Positions 57,524-64,000 of a stretch of 64,000 nucleotides of DNA are shown in pieces. Position 1 is the first letter of the stretch. Each line of letters starts with the position of its first letter. This DNA comes from Hirsutella rhossiliensis (taxonomy: Eukaryota; Ascomycota; Sordariomycetes; Hypocreales; Ophiocordycipitaceae), in assembly GCF_020360975.1 (NCBI RefSeq), contig NW_025408680.1, positions 1,981,390-2,045,389 of the forward strand. Reading direction: 5' to 3'. Under the pieces are notes generated by a model. The model was given only the letters and a program-made list of their open reading frames with translations. It made no database searches and had not been told where the DNA came from. The position numbers and the translations under genes are program-made.

Positions 57524-57990
57524 TATAACTATAGTTAGCGGGCTATAAGAGAGCCGGCTATATTTATATAATAAGGCGGCTCGGAATAATAGTTAGGATA
57601 AGAAGTTACTTAAGCTTAGCTTACTTAGAGCATACGTAAGCTAAGTAAGCCTTATATAGATAGATTACTACTTAGGAGCATAGCTTATAAGTAAGCTATA
57701 GTAAGCTATAAAAGGGATTATAGCTAGGACCGTGATCTAAGGATAGTCTTTATAGGTATATATAGCTACCTACTTTTACTCCTTTAGATAAATAGCTCTC
57801 TAGCTTTTAATATAGATCTTTATTACGATTCTATCTTTAATTCTAATTACTTAGTTATAGTTTATAGTCTATAACCTTTAACTTATTACTAACGTAATAT
57901 ACTTATTATTACTTAGACTACGCCCTATTATATCTACTAATATAAACCCCTTAATAGGTTTATCCCTTAGGAATAATACTAGTCGTTATA
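57524..57990 (+). repeat. Solo LTR of the E1 family inside X copy B
   Basis: About 467 bp with ends TATAAC...GTTATA, absent at the same position in copy A (38060). Flanks CTTAT and CCTAT are an imperfect 5-bp target duplication. It aligns with the E1 5' LTR (26782-27245) in reverse. Confidence 0.75.
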
Positions 57991-60032
57991 CCTATTAGTA
58001 AATTTAATAGTAAAAATATAACTAAATTCCTTAAAAAGTTTAAATAAAAGATATATATTAACTATATCTATAGTAAGGATAAAATAAACTAGCTTAAGGT
58101 CTATATCTCCTTTATATAAGCCCTTACTATTAAAATTCTTATAGATAGACTTACTTAAAAAGAAGCGAAAAAGAGACTACTTTAATACTACTATATATAT
58201 ATTATTAAATAACTAGAAACTACTAACGACCGCTTAAACTATTATAATACTAAAAAGCCTAAGACTATTATAAAAGTTATAAAATAGCTTAGTTTTTACT
58301 TATACTTATAGCGTAAGGTATAACTTGATAGCTAGGAAGAATCTATAGTTTAGTTATACTTTATCTACTATATAATATTAAAGGAGCTTATTATTAATAT
58401 TATAAAGAGAAATAGAAAGATATTTAAAGTTATCTTAAAACTTTTATTTAAAAGCCTTTTCTATATAATTAATAACTACTTAATACCTCGCTAAAACGTT
58501 AATCGATAAGAAATAGTATCTAAAGTTTATAATTAAAAGCTTAAAAACCTAAAGAAAGACTAGCTCTTTAAGGAAATTAATAAAGTAATAAAGGAAGCTA
58601 AATTTAATAAAGGTAAAGAAAAACATCTTAAAGAGTTAAAGAAAATAAATAAGAAACCTAGATAGCTTATAAAAGAGATCTTAGACTTAATAAAAGCCTT
58701 TAAAGATATAAAGATTAACCTTACTTACTAGTAAGAGTAGATATTTAACTAGCTTAATAAGTAATAAAAATATATTAGTAATAAAAGCTATTCTTTAAGT
58801 TATAGATAAGAAGGTAGCGTAAATACTATTAGATTTTACTACCTATCTAATTAATATATATAGTTTTAGGTTAATACTTTTAACTAGCTTAAGAGATACT
58901 TCTATTATAATAAAGAAGGATACTACCTTAATAAGTATAAGGTATACTCTTAGGACTATAAGATTAGATTTATAATATATAAAGTAGTAAATAGGACTTT
59001 TTACCTTAAAAGAAAAGATAATAAAAGCGTAATTCCCTTAGTACTTACTAATAGGTTTTCTTAAATAGGTATATATATTTAAAGGCTTATTATATACTAG
59101 GTAGATATATAGCTAGACTCCTTTATATTACTACTTATAAAATAGGTTAAAGCTATAGTTATACTATCTTACTTAAATTAAGCTATTAGTAAAAGAGAAT
59201 TTAGTTTCTTAGACTAGTTTTAGAAATATAGAAGCCTATATAAGTAGAAGCTAAGGAATCTAAAAGTAAGCGATATAAGAAAAAGAGTAAGAAGGATATT
59301 AGTTATTATAATTATAGATAATATATAATAAAGCGATATATATAATTAAATAATTTATATACTTATAATAAGGATTAATACTTATAAGGGGAAAAGCTAA
59401 AGAGTTAAAGAAAATATAAAGGAAATTAAGATAATTAGAATAGTAAAGACTAGCTTAAAGATTATCCTATATACTATAGATATAAAGTAGATCTAAATAA
59501 GAAGTTTAATAGACTTATAGATAAAGTCGTCGGAGAAATTATATATAAAAGAATCCCGATCCTTTAAATTACTTAATTAACTTTATTCCTAACTAAGTAA
59601 GAGACTTAGTATAAGATATATAGATATAGCTTAATGTATAGAAAATACTAAATTTTAGACCTTAGAGAAAGTAAAGAGTAATATAAGACCTTATAAAGCT
59701 ATAATAATAGTTATAAAAGTAGCTAAAGATAATATAAAGAGTAGTTTACTCCTCCTTAAATATCTATAAGGAAAACTTATAGTAGCTTTAGTATAAGTTA
59801 AAGAATAAGATAAAGAATACTATATTAAACCGATTAAGCTTACTTACTTTACTTATAAAGAATTAAATTATAAATACCTTAAAGTTTAATAAGTACTAAA
59901 AGAAGTTAAGTTTATAACTAATATAATTAGTATAATATAACTAGCTTAAGGACTATCTAATTAATAAACTTTAAAGGTAATAAGACTAAGGAAAGACGAA
60001 TTTATTATATAAGGAGTAGTACTCTTAATAAG

Positions 60033-60728
60033 TATAAGAATATACCTTTATATTTATATTTTACTATTATAAAGAAATAATAAGTATAGGGAGGTTCTAT
60101 AAAATAAGCTAGTAGAAAGAGGCTCTATAATATAGTCTAAGGAAATAACCCTTAAAGATAAAGACCTCTACTAGATATCTATACCTTCCTTTAGGAAAAG
60201 GGGGTTAAGATAAGCCTATCCTAATAAAATAAAATATATATAAAATGCATAGGTTAATTATAAGTAGAACGGATACCCTATTACTTATTTTAGGCTAGCG
60301 GTTCCGAAGATATCTATAATACGAGAATAGGTAAGGCATAGAATATTCTAGTTAAATCTACTACTTATACTAGAACCTATAGTCTTACGTTAACTATTAC
60401 GTTATAATTAGACTATATACTAAGTTAGGAAGATATACTATAGATAGAGCTTTTAAGTACTATAGAATATACTAGAAAGCTAACTAAATAGTCTACTAGT
60501 AGGAGAGCAATAGTCTAATAAAAGATAAAGGATTTCCTAGGAGTAGTAGATAAAATAAGTAAGTTTTATAAGTATCCTTTATAACGCTATTCCTTTAATA
60601 TATTATTTAGCCCCTTATATACTTATTATAAATTCCGGACGAAATCTTACCCTATACTCCTTTAACCGATCCTTCCGCTTACGTTATTAATTACCCGATT
60701 CTACGCTTATTACTTATACCTTCTTATA
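60033..60728 (+). repeat. Solo LTR of the Copia2 family inside X copy B
   Basis: 696 bp, reverse complement of the Copia2 LTRs. Flanked by perfect 5-bp duplications ATAAG at 60028-60032 and 60729-60733. Copy A lacks it and reads straight through. Confidence 0.88.
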
Positions 60729-61899
60729 ATAAGATACTAGGAAATACCTTTAAAGGACCTTATAGTAATTCCTATAATATATATAAATACGGTCCTTATA
60801 CCCTTCTACTTACTTAAGTATATATAAGACCTACCTTATATTTAAGTATAGCTTAGTAGCTAGAAAGCTAAAGTTCTAAGCTCCTTAATCGATACTAAGT
60901 TTAAAGGAAACCTTATTACTAAAAGATATATAAACGTATATAGGCTTAAAATTCTATTATAAGAGTATTAATAACGGCGTATACTAGGTCCCTTATAGAT
61001 ATAGTTAGGGAGGTAGAAACTAATCTCTATCTAAGTATAGCTTAGATACTAATCTATCTTTATATTATACTAAATAAAGTCTTAGTCCTCTTTATCCTAA
61101 GTATACTATTTATTAGAGCCAGCGTATATTATTTAATTATTCCTTAAGAATAGCGATATATAAGTTAAATATTAAATTAGTACTATCTAAGTAGTTACGC
61201 TAGTAGTATAAGCTATTAAATAAGAGCTTTTAGATAAGGTCGATATAGTAAAATCCTTTTAAACTACGACCTTAATAGTTAATAAAGATATATATAAAAG
61301 ACTAAAGCTTAAGGAGACTATATAAGAAATAGCTACCTAGCTCCTAAGAATTTTTTTTAGGCTTTAGTAATAGAAGTTAAAGAAGATAACTTAAGAGCTA
61401 CCTAATAATTATAGAGAGAACCTTTATAGATACCTAATAGCCGAGATTCTCTTACTAAGAGGTAAGATACTTAGTTATAAAGGGGCGCTAACCAAGTCCT
61501 TAACCTAGCTTATACTAGCGTAAATAAGCCCTTATTAATACTAGTATAATAGTAATTAATTATACAGAAGGAGATAAAGCGATTATAGCTATTAAATCTA
61601 AAATAGTAGAAGAGATTATTAAGGTTATAGTTATAAAGGCTATAGGAGAATTTAAGAAAAATATTATTAAAGCTAGAAAGAAGTTTAGAAAGATTTAAAA
61701 GGTTAAAGTTAAGATAGGGAAAACGACCTATTAGATTATATAATCTAAGAGTTAATACTCTCTTTAAAAGAAAAGTAAATAAGATTAACCTTATTAATAA
61801 TACTCTATTAAACGGCTCGATACTAAAAGGGGACCTGAACTAAAAGAAGCTAAAGTTATTAAAATTAAGGAATAAATAAGATGCCTTAATATAACGTAT

Positions 61900-62500
61900 A
61901 TTAAAGCTTTCCTTAGTATTATAAGATACTATTAAATCTAGATTAGATAGTTCGCTATCTTAGTAATACCTTTTATAGGCCTATAAAAGAAAGAAGTTTA
62001 TTAAGAATAAAGAGATAAATAAGTAAAAGTAATAGCTACCCTTAAGGAAGCTATTACTAATCTAGTCTTTTTAGTATCCCTTAATATTAGCCTAGGAAAA
62101 AGAGATATTATTTTAATATATAATACTAGTCTACTTAGCTAAGGGGTAGTCTTAATATAAATCGTTAATAGAAAGAGGCGCCTATAAGGTTTAAAAGTAA
62201 AACGTAGTTACTAATAAAAACTAAATATAATATAATAAAGAGGAGCATAGGGCTATATTAAGTGCGCTTAGGACTAAGAATATACTTATATAGTATATAT
62301 CGTATCCTAGAAACTAATATATAGGTCTTAGTCGATTAACTAAAAGGTGCCTTTAAAGATATCCCTAGAGCTATAGTAACTTACTAGATAAGCTATATTT
62401 TCCTCTTTAACTTTACTATATAATACGTCGAAGGTAAGAAGAATAGTATAGCTAATAGACTTTTAAGAAAGCCTAAAGGACCTTTTAATATATTAGATAG
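61900..62500 (+). pseudogene. RIPed RNase H of X copy B
   Basis: The plus frame reads FLSIIRYY.I.IRQFAIL (connection), LKEAITNLVFLVSLNIS, then DIILIYNTSLL.QGVVLMQI-like (first Asp now Asn), LVDQL.GAFKDIPRAI and a KKNSIANRLLRKPK tail (from ADGLSRKP). Stops fall at Gln and Trp positions. It is followed by the integrase zinc domain, as in Ty3 elements. Confidence 0.8.
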
Positions 62501-62754
62501 GGAAATAGAAAGCGATATTAAAGAATTTATAGACTTTTACTTAAATATAGTATAAGGGACTAAGCTATAAAGGGACTACTTAAAGGAATTAAGCATAATT
62601 ATAGACTTCCTTTAAACGTTAAAACAGCTAGAGGGCCTTTCTAAATAAGACTATAAGAAGCTATATCTAAAGAGTCTAAATTTTTATATTAAAGATTAAA
62701 AGCTTTAGCGACTTCCTAGAAAGAAAGAAAGGGGACTTATACTAGTTATAGACG

Positions 62755-64000
62755 ACCTAAAAAAATAGAAAAGGATTATCGTAAAGTACTATACGTAAAT
62801 AGGATATAAAGGATAATAAGTAATATATATATTTATAAAGAATAGGCATTAGTAAGCTAGCCTTTAAAATAATATTTATAATATAATCTCTGCCTATAAA
62901 GAATACTAATACTTTATAACTAAGAGACTAAAAGAAGTTATAACCACGTCCAGCTCTAGCTACCTTATAAGTAAGATTTACTTTAATTCTCATGAAGAGA
63001 TATAAGATATATATAAAAATACACGAAGGTAAAATTAAAAGTAAGGGGTCGGATAGGTAGGGCAGAGAGATTTAATTCTTATAAGGGCAGCAATAAAGGT
63101 AAGGGAGTAATTATTATATTGCCTTAATTATCCTTCTTTCCTTTATCTAACGCCCCTCTTTATACCCGTTTAGCATCTTAATTAATAAAGAAGATCCTAC
63201 TTAAAGCTACTAATATCCTTTTAACTACCAAGCTTTTTACCGGTTTTCCCTCCTTTCTAGCTATTGCCATATCCGTCTTATTTCTCCTACCTCTATAGGA
63301 AGCTATCCTACTTTTACTTCCCTCTTTCCATACCCTCCTCTCTATACCTCTTTTAGCTCCTTCCTTAAAACCTATTTTTAGCTTCCTAGGTCCCTCTTAC
63401 TAAGGGATATCTCTAAGAACTACAAATTAAGCTACGCTTCATGATATTAATAGCTAGTATATATTATCTAATTATAGGTATTTATACCTTATAAAAGTAT
63501 AAAACGACCTTACTAAATAAGTAAAAGTAACCTTAGTTAAAGAAATTACTATAGGAGCTATAACTAAATTTATACTCTTTATTATTTATAGGTATAGCGT
63601 AATACTATATACTATAATTAATAGAGGGCCCGAAATAAAGAAAGACTTTAAGTATATCTTAAAGGATATAGGTATTTAAGTTATTTAAACTTTAGTATAT
63701 AATTTAAAGGTAACTATAGTAGTAAAATAAAGGTACTAAAGGTTAATAATAGTACTTATAAATATAGTAAAGAAAAAGGGTAAGTAGATTAAATACCTTA
63801 ATTAAGTAATTATTATAAACTAAATAATAGTTAGAAAGTCTTATAAAATATTAGCTTTCTACTTACTATATAGATAGGAACTAATACTACCTCTTAAGGT
63901 AAAATTCTTAACATGTGACTAATTAACTAGGATAAAGTAAAGATAAAGAAGAATTATTTAAAGTATATAGAAAGTTATAAGTTTTAAAAGGAAAGAAAAA
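62755..64000 (+). pseudogene. RIPed integrase of X copy B, split by a solo LTR
   Basis: The zinc domain (62755-62980) shows a YY...IGYKG block (HH before RIP), FIKNRH..ASL.N and a Y-KEY pair (C-x2-C). After the solo LTR the core continues from 63452: IIEGPK.KKDFKYILKDIG-like (catalytic TDNGPEF block), VKKKGKQIKYLN and ILAFYLLYRQELILPLKVKFLT near the edge, the post-core GxxPxLP region. Removing 62988-63451 (one duplication copy included) gives a continuous frame. Confidence 0.8.
62988..63446 (+). repeat. Solo LTR of the Copia1 family inside X copy B integrase
   Basis: 459 bp, begins TCTCATGAAG and ends CTTCATGATA, flanked by perfect 5-bp duplications TTAAT at 62983-62987 and 63447-63451. It retains several CA and TG dinucleotides (both termini, and GCCATATCC, AATACACG), so it looks less saturated with RIP than its surroundings. 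Confidence 0.9.

Larger units (their letters stand above)
56375..64000 (+). mobile_element. Ty3/gypsy family X, copy B, RIPed, running off the window
   Basis: Plus-strand order: LTR 56375-56743, leader, gag with knuckle at about 58889-58936, protease-like region near 60880-60930, RT end and RNase H at 61900-62500, integrase zinc domain at 62755-62980 and integrase core from 63452 to the edge. RNase H before integrase places it in Ty3/gypsy. Most of RT is missing between 61500 and 61900. Three solo LTRs of other families interrupt it (57524-57990, 60033-60728, 62988-63446). Confidence 0.82.

Noticed and set aside
16832..64000. AT-rich block as organellar or centromeric satellite DNA
   Set aside because: It contains ordered retroelement pol domains with CpA-specific loss rather than satellite periodicity or mitochondrial genes.

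Overview
This window looks like a transposon-rich, repeat-induced-point-mutation (RIP) compartment from a filamentous ascomycete (Pezizomycotina). The evidence is one intact MFS sugar-permease gene with two short GT-AG introns, several Ty3/gypsy, Ty1/copia and non-LTR retrotransposon families typical of such fungi, and AT-rich DNA in which CpA and TpG have almost vanished in favour of TpA. No tRNA, rRNA, CRISPR array or prokaryotic gene was seen.

Layout. 1-4865: a GC-balanced, un-RIPed but frameshifted Ty3/gypsy element on the minus strand, with its 5' LTR at 4644-4865 and a Tf1-like self-priming site beside it; it cuts off an older, heavily RIPed Ty3/gypsy relic (4866-8994). 8995-13272: a GC-rich, un-RIPed unit bounded by inverted terminal motifs. 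It holds GC-rich DNA with an internal duplication, a solo LTR related to the LTR at 4644, and a broken PIF1/Helitron-type helicase that lacks its Rep domain. 13273-14928: GC-rich triplet-repeat DNA, a doubtful small minus-strand gene and the permease promoter region. 14929-16831: the only intact gene, an alpha-glucoside/maltose-type MFS permease.

16832-64000 is about 47 kb of RIP-saturated nested retroelements. In order: a reverse-oriented solo LTR of family X (18048-18415); an unidentified protein relic (about 20700-22240, minus); two chromodomain Ty3/gypsy relics (about 22450-27245 and 27246-30613, minus); a complete copia relic with a 5-bp target duplication (30642-36934, minus), inserted in the LTR of X copy A; the rest of X copy A, split by a 7.3-kb LINE with a 14-bp target duplication (40296-47626, plus); two diverged LINE-tail-like arms in inverted orientation (48221-49978); a second copia relic (50754-about 56374, minus); and X copy B (56375 to the window end, plus), a gag-protease-RNase H-integrase relic that carries three solo LTRs of other families.

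The window reads as layered history. An older stratum of retroelements was RIPed so completely that ATG codons, and therefore ATG-initiated ORFs, are nearly absent. Later insertions (the Ty3 element at 1-4865 and the 9-13 kb unit) escaped RIP and decayed by small indels instead. A transporter gene survives between the two strata. Domain calls in RIPed DNA come from reading frames by eye while allowing CpA/TpG to TpA changes; boundaries there are approximate unless an LTR terminus or target duplication fixes them.
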